NCBI GenBank assembly: GCA_034436555.1
Contig: DAOTUU010000054.1
Location: forward strand, 113,886-177,885
Direction: 5' to 3'
DNA from: JAFMJV01 sp034436555
GTDB taxonomy: Bacteria; Chloroflexota; Limnocylindria; Limnocylindrales; CSP1-4
Length of the DNA stretch: 64,000 bases
Below the pieces are notes generated by a model that did no database searches, was not told the origin of the DNA, and saw only the letters and a program-made list of their open reading frames with translations. Of this stretch, positions 25,007-34,417 are shown in pieces. Made by a program: the position numbers and the translations under genes. The stretch's first letter is position 1, and every line of letters starts with the position of its first letter.

Positions 25007-26116
25007 CCCGCCATCGAGCTGGTCGCCGCCACCAAGCGATACGGCGACGCGGTCGCCCTCGACGCGGTGTCCCTGGCCATCGAGTCGGGGGAGTTCTTCT
25101 GCCTCCTGGGTCCGTCGGGCTGCGGCAAGACCACGACCCTCAACCTCATCGGCGGATTCCTGCCGCTCACCTCCGGCGAGCTGCGCATCGAGGGTCGCGT
25201 GGTCAACGACCTGCCGCCCCATCGGCGCAACGTCAACACCGTGTTCCAGAGCTACGCCCTGTTCCCGCACATGACGGTCGCGGACAACGTCGCGTTCGGG
25301 CTGCGCATGGAGGGCCTGGACCGACGGGAGGTGTCCTCACGGGTGGGCGAGTACCTCTCGCTCGTCGGCCTCGAGGGGTACGCGGACCGCCACCCCGGCC
25401 AGCTCTCCGGCGGCCAGCAGCAGCGGGTGGCGCTCGCCCGGGCCCTCGCCAAGCGCCCCGCGGTGCTGCTGCTCGATGAACCCCTGGGCGCGCTCGACCT
25501 CAAGCTCCGGCGGGCGATGCAGCTGGAGCTGTCGCGCATCCACCGCCAGGTCGGCACCACGTTCGTGTTCGTGACCCACGACCAGGAGGAGGCGCTGTCG
25601 ATGGCGACCCGCATCGCCGTGATGTCCGGCGGGCGCGTGGTCCAGGCCGGCACGCCCCAGGAGATCTACCTGCGCCCCCGGACCCGGTTCGTGGCCGACT
25701 TCATCGGCGAATCGAACTTCCTCGACGGCACGGTCGCGGGCGGCGATGGCGACGCGGGGCTCCAGCTCCCGGACGGGCAGCGCCTGCCGGTGCCCGCCGG
25801 CACGGCGCCCGGTCCCGCCACGCTGATGGTGCGGCCGGAATCGGTGGAGCTGCGCGCGCCCGATGCCGGGGCACCGATCCACCTGCGCGGTCGCGTGCGC
25901 CACGCGGCGTTCATGGGAACCCACACCCGGATCACGGTCGACACGACGGCGGGCGCCCTCGTCGTGCTGCGACATCACCACAGCGGCGTCGGGGAGGTCG
26001 CACCCCTGGAGCGACCGGGACAGGAGGCCGGCATCTGGTGGGCAGCTGAGACAGCCACGATCCTGGAGCGAGACAGTGGAGGAGGCATCGATGGACCCGA
26101 TCAGGCAGCTACTTGA
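24959..26116 (+). CDS. PotA-type ABC transporter ATP-binding protein
   Basis: A 385-residue ATPase of the spermidine/putrescine/2-aminoethylphosphonate importer class. Walker A is GPSGCGKTT, the Q-loop FQSYALFPHMTV, signature LSGGQQQRVALARAL, Walker B LLLDEPLGALD and switch histidine VTHDQEEAL. A C-terminal TOBE/OB domain (about 285-370) is present. The true start is uncertain because of repeated ATGs: 24959, 24980, 24992 and 25004 are in frame; conserved sequence begins only at AIELV. Its 3' end overlaps the binding-protein gene by 26 bp. Confidence 0.92.
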   Translation: MSAGSAGMSAGMSTGMPAIELVAATKRYGDAVALDAVSLAIESGEFFCLLGPSGCGKTTTLNLIGGFLPLTSGELRIEGRVVNDLPPHRRNVNTVFQSYALFPHMTVADNVAFGLRMEGLDRREVSSRVGEYLSLVGLEGYADRHPGQLSGGQQQRVALARALAKRPAVLLLDEPLGALDLKLRRAMQLELSRIHRQVGTTFVFVTHDQEEALSMATRIAVMSGGRVVQAGTPQEIYLRPRTRFVADFIGESNFLDGTVAGGDGDAGLQLPDGQRLPVPAGTAPGPATLMVRPESVELRAPDAGAPIHLRGRVRHAAFMGTHTRITVDTTAGALVVLRHHHSGVGEVAPLERPGQEAGIWWAAETATILERDSGGGIDGPDQAAT

Positions 26117-27197
26117 GAACCAGCTGACGCGGCGCAGGTTCCTGCAGGCGTCGGCCGCGACCGCGGGCGCGATGGCCATGGGCGGCCACCTCGCCACACG
26201 GGTGCGCGCCCAGGGCGGCACCTTCAACTGGATGACCTGGAGCGACCACTTCTACCAGGAGCAGCTGGACGCGATCAAGGAATCGTCCGGCATCGTGCCC
26301 AGCATCAGCGAGCTGGCCGCCAACGAGGACGGCTTCGCCAAGCTCCAGCAGGGCGGCTCCGGCCTGGACATGATCTCGGGCGACGCGCTGTGGGTGCCCG
26401 CGTACCGTCAGAACGGGCTCATCGACGCCTGGGACATCAACGAGCTGGAGGTCGCCAAGACCCTCTACCCGGTCGCCCGCGAGTTCCAGATCTGGACCAC
26501 TCCGGAGGGCTACCTCGGCTACCCGTTCGGCTGGTCGCCGGTCCTCATCTACTACAACAAGGAGCACGTGACGCCCACGGACTCCTATGAGATCCTGCTC
26601 GACCCGGCGTTCGCGGGCAAGATCATCATGGAGAACCAGCCCACCGACGTGGTGGCCCACATGGGCATCCTGGCGGGTGCCGCGGATCCCTACAACATGA
26701 CCGACGACGAGCTGGCCGCCGCCAAGGACCTGCTCTGGAAGCTCAAGCCGAACATCCTCCGATTCGCCCAGCAGAACACCGACTCGGTCAACGCGCTGGC
26801 CACCGGCGAGGCGTGGCTGGCGACCGTCAACCTGGGCACCGAGGAGCGCGTCAAGGAGGCTGGCGGACCGGACATCGGGGTGATCACGCCCAAGGAGGGC
26901 ACGATCGGCTGGATGGACGCCGAGATGATCGTGACCGGCGGCGCCAACACCGCGCTCATCCGGCCGTTCCTGGAGCTGGCACAGCAGCCGGAGCACATCG
27001 CGGAGAACTTCCTGCGCTACGGCCGGCCGCTGTTCAACGAGGGCGCCTACAAGATCCTCGTGGACAACGGTCACCAGGAACGCGCTGACCGCTATCTGTT
27101 CAACAAGCCGGAGACGGTCCTGACGATGGCCCTCAAGGGTCCCGGACAGTCCACCGGCGGCGCCATCGAGGCGTTCAACGAGGTGTTCGCCGCCTAG
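26091..27197 (+). CDS. PotD-type polyamine-like ABC substrate-binding protein
   Basis: A 368-residue exported binding protein. The N-terminus TRRRFLQASAATAGAMAMGG is a twin-arginine signal (R14-R15/R16, F17-L18), with cleavage near VRAQG. Mature segments include FNWMTWSDHFYQE, GYPFGWSPVLIYYNKEHV, FAGKIIMENQPTDVV, and IGWMDAEMIV, matching the PotD/PotF class (substrates with a cationic amine) rather than the sugar class. The ATG at 26091 has GGAGGAGG upstream. It overlaps the ATPase gene. A folded, cofactor-independent Tat-exported binding protein is common in high-GC Gram-positive-type bacteria and Chloroflexota. Confidence 0.9.
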   Translation: MDPIRQLLENQLTRRRFLQASAATAGAMAMGGHLATRVRAQGGTFNWMTWSDHFYQEQLDAIKESSGIVPSISELAANEDGFAKLQQGGSGLDMISGDALWVPAYRQNGLIDAWDINELEVAKTLYPVAREFQIWTTPEGYLGYPFGWSPVLIYYNKEHVTPTDSYEILLDPAFAGKIIMENQPTDVVAHMGILAGAADPYNMTDDELAAAKDLLWKLKPNILRFAQQNTDSVNALATGEAWLATVNLGTEERVKEAGGPDIGVITPKEGTIGWMDAEMIVTGGANTALIRPFLELAQQPEHIAENFLRYGRPLFNEGAYKILVDNGHQERADRYLFNKPETVLTMALKGPGQSTGGAIEAFNEVFAA

Positions 27198-27221
27198 GCG
27201 CATCCCGGAGTCCGGGAAGCC

Positions 27222-28142
27222 ATGAGCGGAACCGGGGCCGGTCCGGCGTCCACGCCGGTGCCGGCCGCCTCCGCCCGCGCCCTGCCGGGCCGCTCGTACG
27301 GGCGGCTCCTGCCGGCGCTGCCCGCGGGCATGGTGCTGATCGTCCTGTTCCTGGGCTCGATGGTGTTCATGACGCTGTTCAGCTTCTGGCAGGTGAACTC
27401 GTCGTTCGTCATCGAGCCCGACTGGACCCTCGAGAACTACACCCGATTCTTCACGTCCGCGGCGTACCTCCGGACGTTCGGCAAGACGCTGGTCATGGCG
27501 GGCGTGGTGACCCTGACCTGCCTGTCCCTGGCCATCCCGTTCTGCTACTTCCTGGTGCGCTACCTGACCCCCCGCTGGGCGCGCATCGTGCTGCTCGCGG
27601 TGATCATCCCGTTCTGGACCAGCTACCTCCTCCGGGTGTACGCGTGGCAGGCGATCCTGGGCGAGTTCGGGGCGCTCAACCAGGCACTCATGTGGCTGGG
27701 GGTCATCGACGAGCCGTCGCGCCTGCTGGTCTACAACGACCTGGGCGTGTTCATCGTGCTCAGCTACGTCCAGTTCCCGTTCGCGGCGCTCGCCATCTAC
27801 GCGTCGATGGAGCGTTTCGACTTCAGCCAGTTCCTGGCCGCCCAGGACCTGGGCGCGCGCCCCGACCAGGCCTTCCGGCGCATCCTGCTGCCGCAGCTGC
27901 GGCCCGGCATCATCACGGCCTGCATCTTCGTGTCCGTGCCCATCCTGGGCGAGTTCCTCACGCCCACCATCGTGGGCGGGGTCCAGGGCGTGCTCATCGC
28001 CAACCTCGTGGTCAACTTCTTCAAGGGTGCCCAGATCCCCCAGGGCGCGGCGATGGCCATCATCATCGCGGCGTTCGTCACGGCTGTGCTCATCGTGTTC
28101 CGGCGCTACCTGCGGGTGGAGGACGTGGTCACCCGTGGCTGA
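27222..28142 (+). CDS. PotB-type ABC transporter permease
   Basis: A 306-residue permease with a short cytoplasmic tail, then about six helices. Landmarks are PFWTSYLLRVYAW after helix 3 and the EAA-type loop FLAAQDLGARPDQAFRRILLPQL, placed at about 203-225, which fits the polyamine permease subfamily. It follows the binding protein by 24 bp. Confidence 0.91.
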   Translation: MSGTGAGPASTPVPAASARALPGRSYGRLLPALPAGMVLIVLFLGSMVFMTLFSFWQVNSSFVIEPDWTLENYTRFFTSAAYLRTFGKTLVMAGVVTLTCLSLAIPFCYFLVRYLTPRWARIVLLAVIIPFWTSYLLRVYAWQAILGEFGALNQALMWLGVIDEPSRLLVYNDLGVFIVLSYVQFPFAALAIYASMERFDFSQFLAAQDLGARPDQAFRRILLPQLRPGIITACIFVSVPILGEFLTPTIVGGVQGVLIANLVVNFFKGAQIPQGAAMAIIIAAFVTAVLIVFRRYLRVEDVVTRG

Positions 28143-29028
28143 GCGTGTCGACCCCATCGCGATGATGCCGGTGAGCCCGCACGCGCGGCTCACGCGTCGC
28201 CTGCTGTGGCTGCTGGCGGCGGTCATCCTGGGCGTGCTGTATCTGCCCATCGCGTTCCTGGTGCTGCTCTCGTTCAACGAGCCGCGCAACGTGGGCCTGC
28301 CTATCACCGGGCTGACGCTCCACTGGTACCAGACCGCCCTGGGCAACCGGCTGCTGCTCGACGCGGTCTGGAACTCCGTCGTCGTCGCGCTCGTCGTGGC
28401 GGTCCTCGCCACGATCATCGGCACGATGGCGGCCTTCCCGCTCGTGCGCGGCCACCTGCGCTACCCGGGTGCGACGCGCATCGTGGCCACGCTGCCGATC
28501 ATGCTGCCGGGGTTCCTGCTGGGCCTCGGCGTGCTCATCTTCCTGCGCCGCGTGCTGGACATGCAGCTGTCACTGCTCACGGTCGTGGCCGGGCACCTGG
28601 TGTTCACGGTGCCGTTCGTGATCCTCATCGTGGCGGCTCGGCTCCAGGGCTTCGACCGACGACTCGAATGGGCGGCCGCGGACCTGGGCGCGGACCCCCG
28701 CCAGACCGTCCGCCACATCATCCTGCCGCTCATCTGGCCCGCCATCCTCGCGGGCGCCCTCATCAGCGTGACGCTGTCCATCGATGAGTTCGTGATCACG
28801 TTCTTCACGGTGGGCCCGCAGCTGACGCTGCCCATCTACATCTACACCCAGATCAAGTTCGGCGTGACCCCGGAGGTCAACGCGATCGCGACCCTCATGC
28901 TGGGCGCGACGCTCGTCCTCCTGGTCGCGGGCGGCGTGGCGCTGTCCCTCGGACGGCGCGTGCGTCGGCCCCGGGCGGGCCCGGCCGGACGTCCTGGTTC
29001 CACGCACGGAGGGGGGTCTCGAACATGA
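28135..29028 (+). CDS. PotC-type ABC transporter permease
   Basis: A 297-residue partner permease. I chose the GTG at 28135, which overlaps the end of the first permease gene by 8 bp; ATG codons at 28162 and 28165 are alternatives. Typical PotC features are FLVLLSFNEPRN, the EAA loop WAAADLGADPRQTVRHIILP, and ISVTLSIDEFVITFF. The C-terminal 25 residues are a basic, Pro/Gly-rich tail. Its stop overlaps the next ATG (ATGA). Confidence 0.9.
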   Translation: MAERVDPIAMMPVSPHARLTRRLLWLLAAVILGVLYLPIAFLVLLSFNEPRNVGLPITGLTLHWYQTALGNRLLLDAVWNSVVVALVVAVLATIIGTMAAFPLVRGHLRYPGATRIVATLPIMLPGFLLGLGVLIFLRRVLDMQLSLLTVVAGHLVFTVPFVILIVAARLQGFDRRLEWAAADLGADPRQTVRHIILPLIWPAILAGALISVTLSIDEFVITFFTVGPQLTLPIYIYTQIKFGVTPEVNAIATLMLGATLVLLVAGGVALSLGRRVRRPRAGPAGRPGSTHGGGSRT

Positions 29029-29975
29029 CCAGCGGACGCACGGCGGATCTGCCGCGGATGCGCATCGCGAATGCGCCCTGCTCGTTCGGGGTGGACGAGG
29101 TGCTCAAGGACGACGCCTGGATGCCCGGACCGGACGAGATGCTCGACTGGATGCTGGGCATCGGCTACCTGGGCACGGAGCTGGGCCCGCCGGGGTTCCT
29201 GGGAGCGGGCGCGGCGGCGCGGGAGCGTCTCGAGCGACGCGGGCTGGCGCTCGTCGGGGCGTTCCTGCCGCAGCACTTCTCGCGCGCCGACCGCGCCCCG
29301 GCCGATCGCGAGTGGCTGCGCACGCAGCTGGGGCTGCTCCGGGAGGCGACCCCCGCGGGCTCCGACCCGTTCGCGGTCCTGTGCGAGGCGATCGACGAGC
29401 CCGAGCGCCTGCGCTGGACCGGACGCGCGGAGCGCCATCCGGAGGCGCAGCTGGACGCGGCCCGCTTCGCGACGATGATGGACAACCTGCATCGGGCCGG
29501 GGAGCTGGTCCGCTCCATGGGGTTCCGGGCGGTCATCCATCCCCACGCGGGCACCTACATCGAATCGGATGCGGAGATCGCGCGCATGGTGGACGCGCTC
29601 GACGCCTCGCTCGTGGGACTGTGCCTGGACACCGGGCACTTCCGCTACGGCGGCGCCATCCCGGCCCAGCGCATCCGGGACTACCGGTCGGTCATCCACC
29701 ACGTGCACCTCAAGGACTGCGACCGGTCGATCCTGGACGGGGTCATCGCCCAGGACGGGGACCTGTCGATGGCGCTCCAGCGGGGTGTGTTCGCGCCGCT
29801 GGGGCGAGGGAGCGCCGACATCGCGGCGGTCGTGGAGGCGCTCCACGAGATCGGATACGCGGGGTGGCTGGTGGTGGAGCAGGACCAGTTCCTGGACGCC
29901 GGGGTGACCCGCGCCGACCTCGTCGGCGGGCAGCGCCGCAACCTCGCCTACCTGCACGGCCTGGGGCTGGCCTGA
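29025..29975 (+). CDS. IolE-like TIM-barrel dehydratase/isomerase
   Basis: A 316-residue AP-endonuclease-2-like TIM barrel. The N-terminus RIANAPCSFGVDEV corresponds to the NAPxSxGV start of IolE (inosose dehydratase). Metal-site motifs are VIHPHAGTYIES, LCLDTGHFRYGG, HHVHLKDCD and the late WLVVEQDQ (Glu ligand). IolE converts scyllo-inosose to the trihydroxycyclohexanedione, the substrate of IolD. Identity as true IolE is likely but other sugar isomerases share the fold. Translationally coupled to the ABC permease (ATGA), so the imported compound is probably a cyclitol or sugar feeding this step. Confidence 0.8.
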   Translation: MTSGRTADLPRMRIANAPCSFGVDEVLKDDAWMPGPDEMLDWMLGIGYLGTELGPPGFLGAGAAARERLERRGLALVGAFLPQHFSRADRAPADREWLRTQLGLLREATPAGSDPFAVLCEAIDEPERLRWTGRAERHPEAQLDAARFATMMDNLHRAGELVRSMGFRAVIHPHAGTYIESDAEIARMVDALDASLVGLCLDTGHFRYGGAIPAQRIRDYRSVIHHVHLKDCDRSILDGVIAQDGDLSMALQRGVFAPLGRGSADIAAVVEALHEIGYAGWLVVEQDQFLDAGVTRADLVGGQRRNLAYLHGLGLA

Positions 29976-29991
29976 AGGGAGGTCGGCCATC

Positions 29992-30918
29992 ATGAAGCTG
30001 GCGCTCGATCCGCACATGATCCGCCACCTGCCGCTGCCCGACGTGGTGCGGGCGGTGGCGGACCTGGGATACGAACACCTGGAGCTGACGCCCCGCCCGG
30101 ACTTCCTGCCGTTCTACATCCACCCGCGCGCGGATGACGCGGTCGTGTCGGCGTTCAGGGCGGCGCTCGCGGAGACGGGCGTCAGCATGGTCGCGGCGTC
30201 CTTCGGGGACTACCGCTGGTCCTCCCCGGACGAGGCGCTCCGGACCGCGGCGGTGCGCTACTGGCTGGCGGCCCTGGACGTGCTCGCGGAGGTGGGCTGC
30301 ACCACCGTCATGACCGAGCTGGGCGGCGACCCTCGGACCCCCGAGGCGTGTGAGGCCGCGCTCTGGCGGTCGCTGGAGGATCTGCTGCCGCGCCATGAGC
30401 AGCTGGGCATCGGGATGAACATCCAGGTGCACCCGTTCAACTTCCTGGTGAGCAACACCGCGGGTGTGGACCTGGTGCGCGGCATCCGACACCCGCTGGT
30501 GGGCTACTGCTACGTGGCGGCGCACACGTTCCACCTGGGCGACGATGTGGTGGAGATGGTGCGGTACGCGGGGCCGGACCTGCGGCACGTGCTCATCGCG
30601 GACAGCGGCGACCATCGCGCGTCCTCGGGGCTGCGGTTCCTGGTCAATCCGCATGGCTCCCCGGTCACGGTCCACCAGCACCTCGCCATCGGTCGGGGTG
30701 ACGTGGACTTCCGGGCGCTGTTCCGGGCGCTGCACGAGGTCGGATTCGACGGCATCCTCACCTCCAACGTGTACGGCGAGGAGGAGCGGGCGATGGAGGT
30801 CTATGCGGCGGACCGGGCCGCCGTGCTGGGATTGATGGCGGAGGCCGCCGGAGGCGGTGGGGGAGGCGCGCACGCCGGTGGGGGCGAGGGCGCCGGACGT
30901 GACGGGGGAGGCGCCTGA
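29992..30918 (+). CDS. Sugar phosphate isomerase/epimerase-type TIM-barrel protein
   Basis: A 308-residue second AP-endonuclease-2-fold protein, 16 bp after the IolE-like gene. It starts MKLALDPHMIRHLPL and carries ELTPRPDF, VMTELGGDP, IQVHPFNFLVSN, YCYVAAHTFHLGD and VHQHLAIGRGDVDF, the metal-site pattern of xylose isomerase-like or IolI/IolE-related enzymes. The last ~25 residues are a Gly-rich low-complexity tail. Likely an epimerase or isomerase of a cyclitol or keto-sugar; the substrate is unknown. Confidence 0.82.
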   Translation: MKLALDPHMIRHLPLPDVVRAVADLGYEHLELTPRPDFLPFYIHPRADDAVVSAFRAALAETGVSMVAASFGDYRWSSPDEALRTAAVRYWLAALDVLAEVGCTTVMTELGGDPRTPEACEAALWRSLEDLLPRHEQLGIGMNIQVHPFNFLVSNTAGVDLVRGIRHPLVGYCYVAAHTFHLGDDVVEMVRYAGPDLRHVLIADSGDHRASSGLRFLVNPHGSPVTVHQHLAIGRGDVDFRALFRALHEVGFDGILTSNVYGEEERAMEVYAADRAAVLGLMAEAAGGGGGGAHAGGGEGAGRDGGGA

Positions 30919-30919
30919 G

Positions 30920-31924
30920 ATGCGTGCCGTGGTGTTCGCGGGAGACGGCCGGATGGTCCTGGAGGACCGTCCATCGCCCCAGGTCACGCTGCCCGATGAC
31001 GTGCTGGTCGCGGTGGAGGCGTGCGGCATCTGCGGCACCGACGTCCAGATCCTCAACGTGCCGCCGGGCCATCCGGCCACGCCCGGCACGATCATGGGCC
31101 ACGAGTTCGTGGGTCGCGTGGAGGCGGTGGGACCCGCCGCCGACCCCGCGCTGGTCGGGACGCGCGTGGTCGTGGACCCGGATCCCAAGTGCGGCGCGTG
31201 CCCATCCTGCCGCGCCGGCCGCCCCGCGACGTGTTCCAACGTGGTCGCGCTGGGGATCTTCCGAGACGGGGCCCTGGCGTCGCACGTGGTCGCGCCGGCG
31301 TCGGCGTGTCATCCCCTGAGGGACGGCGTGCCCAGCGAGATCGCCGCGCTCGTCGAGCCGCTCGCATGCGTCATGAACGGCACCGGGCGCGCCGCGGTCC
31401 GACCGGGGGAGAGCGCGGTGGTGTTCGGCGCAGGGGCGATCGGGTGCCTGTTCACGGCGGTCCTCGCGGCATCCGGAGCGCGGCCCGTGATCGTGGTGGA
31501 GCCGCGGCCGGAGCGCGCGCCGGTGGCACTCGCCCTGGGCGCGACAGCGGTGGTCACGCCCGACGACCTCACGCAGCGCCGCGCGGAGCTGCTGCCGACC
31601 GGTGCGGACGTGGTCGTGGACGCGGTTGGTTCCGTGCTGGACCGGTGCATCGACGTCGCGGCGCAGAGCGGCCGGCTGGTCATCTTCGGCATGAACGACA
31701 ACGCCCGGCCGTCCATCCGCCAGGTGGACATCACCCTGAAGGGCCTCGCGATCCTGGGCTCCTACATCACCGACTTCACGTTCCCGGCCGCCATCCGCTT
31801 CGTGGAGGCGGGACTGGTGGACCTGACTCCGATGATCAGCGCGATGCTGCCGCTCGAACGGACGGCGGAGGGCATCGCCCTGCTGCGCGCCGGGACCGCC
31901 ACGAAGGTGGTCATCACGCCCTGA
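30920..31924 (+). CDS. Zinc-dependent medium-chain dehydrogenase
   Basis: A 334-residue alcohol/polyol dehydrogenase. Catalytic zinc ligands are in ACGICGTDVQI and GHEFVGRVEA. The structural zinc site has the four cysteines of KCGACPSCRAGRPATC. The NAD-binding motif is GAGAIGC. This is the sorbitol/threonine/inositol dehydrogenase-like branch. The ATG at 30920 has GGAGG 8 nt upstream and lies 1 bp after the previous stop. As last gene of the run starting at 22583 it would oxidise a hydroxyl of the imported polyol or cyclitol. Confidence 0.9.
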   Translation: MRAVVFAGDGRMVLEDRPSPQVTLPDDVLVAVEACGICGTDVQILNVPPGHPATPGTIMGHEFVGRVEAVGPAADPALVGTRVVVDPDPKCGACPSCRAGRPATCSNVVALGIFRDGALASHVVAPASACHPLRDGVPSEIAALVEPLACVMNGTGRAAVRPGESAVVFGAGAIGCLFTAVLAASGARPVIVVEPRPERAPVALALGATAVVTPDDLTQRRAELLPTGADVVVDAVGSVLDRCIDVAAQSGRLVIFGMNDNARPSIRQVDITLKGLAILGSYITDFTFPAAIRFVEAGLVDLTPMISAMLPLERTAEGIALLRAGTATKVVITP

Positions 31925-32031
31925 CGGACGCCCGGCGCGGATCGCGGGTTCGCGGACGCTGGGCATCGACCAGCCCGGCCCCGCGAGCCCGGCCAGCCCA
32001 GCCAGCCCGGCCCCCGCCCAGGGTCGCCGCG

Positions 32032-33774
32032 TCAGTCCGGGAAGGGGTCGGGGATGCCCTGCTCGCGACAGTACGCGTCCACGCCCTCGTGGACCGTCTC
32101 ATACAGGTGGCCCGCGTCCACCGCCTCCAGCACGCCCGACTCCGCCATCCAGCGCTCCACGGCCGTGGGCAGCTCCGCGAACGCGAGGTGGATGCCCTTC
32201 GCGTTCAGCTCCATGTCCAGGTCCACCAGCATCTCGCTCGCGGTCGTGTCCACGTCGGTGATCGGCTCGCCCGCGACGAGCACCCAGGTCGGTGGCTCGG
32301 GTGCCGCGGCGACCAGCTCGCGGACGCGGTTGCGGAACAGGTTGGCGTTCGCGAAGAAGAGCGGTGCCGACCAGCGCAGGATGATCAGCCCGGGCACCTG
32401 CCGTGCCTCCTCATGGTGGGTCACGTCATGCCAGCCGCGCTTGGCGGGATCCTTGCCCAGCACCGTGGAGTAGGGCTGCCAGGCGCGCTTGAAGGTCCAC
32501 AGCACGGACAGCGCGATGGCCACCACGATGCCCTGGAGCACGCCGATGAACGCGACGCTGAGGCCGCACGCGAGCGCCAGCCAGAACTCCGCGGGAGCGA
32601 GGATGCGCAGGCGGCGCAGCTCGGGCAGGTCGAACAGGCTGATGGACGCCGCGATGACCACCGCGCCGAGCACGGGCTCGGGCATCGCCTTCACCAGGCC
32701 GGGCGCCAGGACCAGCATCACCAGCACCGCCGCCGCGGCCACGAGACCCGCCACCTGGGACATCGCGCCGGACTGGCGGGCCACCGCTGAGCGTGACCCG
32801 GACATGCTCACGGGGAACCCGCTGAACAGGCCCGCCGCCACGTTCGCGCTGCCGATGCCCACCAGCTCCTGGTTCGCGTCCACCTCGTAGCCGCCGCGCG
32901 AGGCGAACGCGCTGGACAGGGAGATCGTGTCGCCGATGGCTACCAGCGAGATGCCCAGGGCGGCACCCAGCAGGATCGGGATGTCCTCCAGGGACACCGT
33001 GGGGATCGATGGGCTGGGGAATCCCTGGGGCAGCACGCCGATGGTCTCCACGCCGTGTGCCGGCAGGTCCAGCACGATGGACAGGGCGATCGATCCGACG
33101 ACCGCCACGAGGATGCCCGGCACCCGCGGCACGAACCGGTTGATGCCCAGGATCGTGAGGAGCGCCCCCGCACCGATCGCGAGCGCCCACACGTTCGTCT
33201 GGTCCAGCCCGCGCAGGAACGCCCCGGCCTCCGCGAGCAGCCCATCCGCGTCGGTGGAGAACCCGAACAGCTTGGGCAGCTGGCCGATGAAGATGACCAC
33301 CGCCAGGCCCGCCAGGTAGCCGGTCCGCACGGGGCTCGACAGCAGGTCGGCCACGAAGCCCAGCTTGAGCAGGCCCGCCCCGATGGTCACGGCGCCGACC
33401 AGCAGGGCCAGCATCCCGGCGAGGGCGATCGCCTCGGGCTCGTTCGCGGCGAGCGGCAGGATGACCGCGGCGATCATGGGCCCCAGCGAGGAGTCGGGGC
33501 CCAGCACGAGGATGGGCGACGGACCCACGAACGCGTACGCGAGCAGACACAGGACCGTGGTGTAGAGCCCGGTGATTGCGGGCAGGCCGGCCAGCTCCGC
33601 GTACGCCATGCCCTGCGGCACGAGCAGGGTCACGAGCACGATGCCTGCGATGAGGTCCTTGGGCAGCCAGCCACGCTGATAGGTGCGGATGGTGCGCAGG
33701 CCGGGGGCCCATCGCTCCAGGGTGGCGCGCCGCGGCGAGACGGGCCCTGTCGTCCCGGCCGCCGCCACGGTCAT
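32032..33774 (-). CDS. SulP-family anion transporter with STAS domain
   Basis: A 580-residue protein. The membrane domain (about 35-430, some 12-14 helices) opens with the family stretch WLPKDLIAGIVLVTLLVPQGMAYAELAGLP (positions ~35-65) and includes GPDSSLGPM and SGSRSAVARQSGAMSQ. The C-terminal STAS domain (about 460-575) has LRWSAPLFFANANLF and a DTTASEML phospho-site-like loop. Substrates of the family are sulfate, bicarbonate or dicarboxylates. The ATG at 33774 has GAGGAGG upstream. It points against the neighbouring ADH gene and lies in no operon. Confidence 0.92.
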   Translation of the reverse strand: MTVAAAGTTGPVSPRRATLERWAPGLRTIRTYQRGWLPKDLIAGIVLVTLLVPQGMAYAELAGLPAITGLYTTVLCLLAYAFVGPSPILVLGPDSSLGPMIAAVILPLAANEPEAIALAGMLALLVGAVTIGAGLLKLGFVADLLSSPVRTGYLAGLAVVIFIGQLPKLFGFSTDADGLLAEAGAFLRGLDQTNVWALAIGAGALLTILGINRFVPRVPGILVAVVGSIALSIVLDLPAHGVETIGVLPQGFPSPSIPTVSLEDIPILLGAALGISLVAIGDTISLSSAFASRGGYEVDANQELVGIGSANVAAGLFSGFPVSMSGSRSAVARQSGAMSQVAGLVAAAAVLVMLVLAPGLVKAMPEPVLGAVVIAASISLFDLPELRRLRILAPAEFWLALACGLSVAFIGVLQGIVVAIALSVLWTFKRAWQPYSTVLGKDPAKRGWHDVTHHEEARQVPGLIILRWSAPLFFANANLFRNRVRELVAAAPEPPTWVLVAGEPITDVDTTASEMLVDLDMELNAKGIHLAFAELPTAVERWMAESGVLEAVDAGHLYETVHEGVDAYCREQGIPDPFPD

Positions 33775-34417
33775 CCGTCCCTCCTCGCCCCCAGCGCCAC
33801 TCGTTGCAGGGGGCATGGTGCCAGCGTCGCCGCACGCGCGCACGCCCGTCGCGCCGGACCCGGGTCCGGTCGTCGGTGATGCGGTCAGGGCCGGCCGCTC
33901 CCGCGGTGCCGCTCTGATCGTCCTGTGTGCGCCGGCGCCGGGCCGGTCGCCCGCGGTGCGGGGGACGAACCACCGGGCGGTCGCCGGTGCCCCGCGCCCC
34001 GGTCCACCCGCCGGTCGGTGCTCCCCATGCACCGATCGGCCGCCGGGACGTCGGTCGGTGCACCCGGCGCACCGTTCGACCGCCGGCACCTCCCCCGGCC
34101 GCCCGGTGGTGCACCGGGTGGGCCAGGCGCGGAGGACGGGCCAGGGCGGAGCGCGGGCAAGAGCGCGGGCAAGAGCGCGGGCCGGGCGCGGTGCGCGGGC
34201 CGGGAGCGCGCGCCCGCGGCGTCGGTCATCTGATGACGAACCGTCATGGCGGGACCCCACCTCCAGCCCGGCGCACGCCCCCCGGCGCACGCCTTCCGGA
34301 ACGCCCGCCGGCGCACGCCCCCCGGCGCACGCCCCCCGGCGCACGCCCGCCAGCCGGCGGGACCGACGCGCCATCACACCCCCCAGCGACTACGCTGGCG
34401 GGACACGGAGGTCGCCC
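33775..34417. repeat. Gene-free region with several low-complexity repeats
   Basis: No credible gene is visible. The region holds GTCGGTCGGTGCACC-like dyads near 34020-34080, three copies of GAGCGCGGGCAA (about 34145-34185) and five copies of GGCGCACGCCCCCC-type units (about 34262-34345). The promoter of the SulP gene must lie at its left end and that of iolB at its right end; TACGCT (34391-34396) is a candidate -10 for iolB. Confidence 0.6.

Noticed and set aside
33775..34417. Open frames on the plus strand joining the intergenic repeats to iolB
   Set aside because: IolB similarity starts at 34418 with a ribosome binding site; the upstream residues are repeat-derived.
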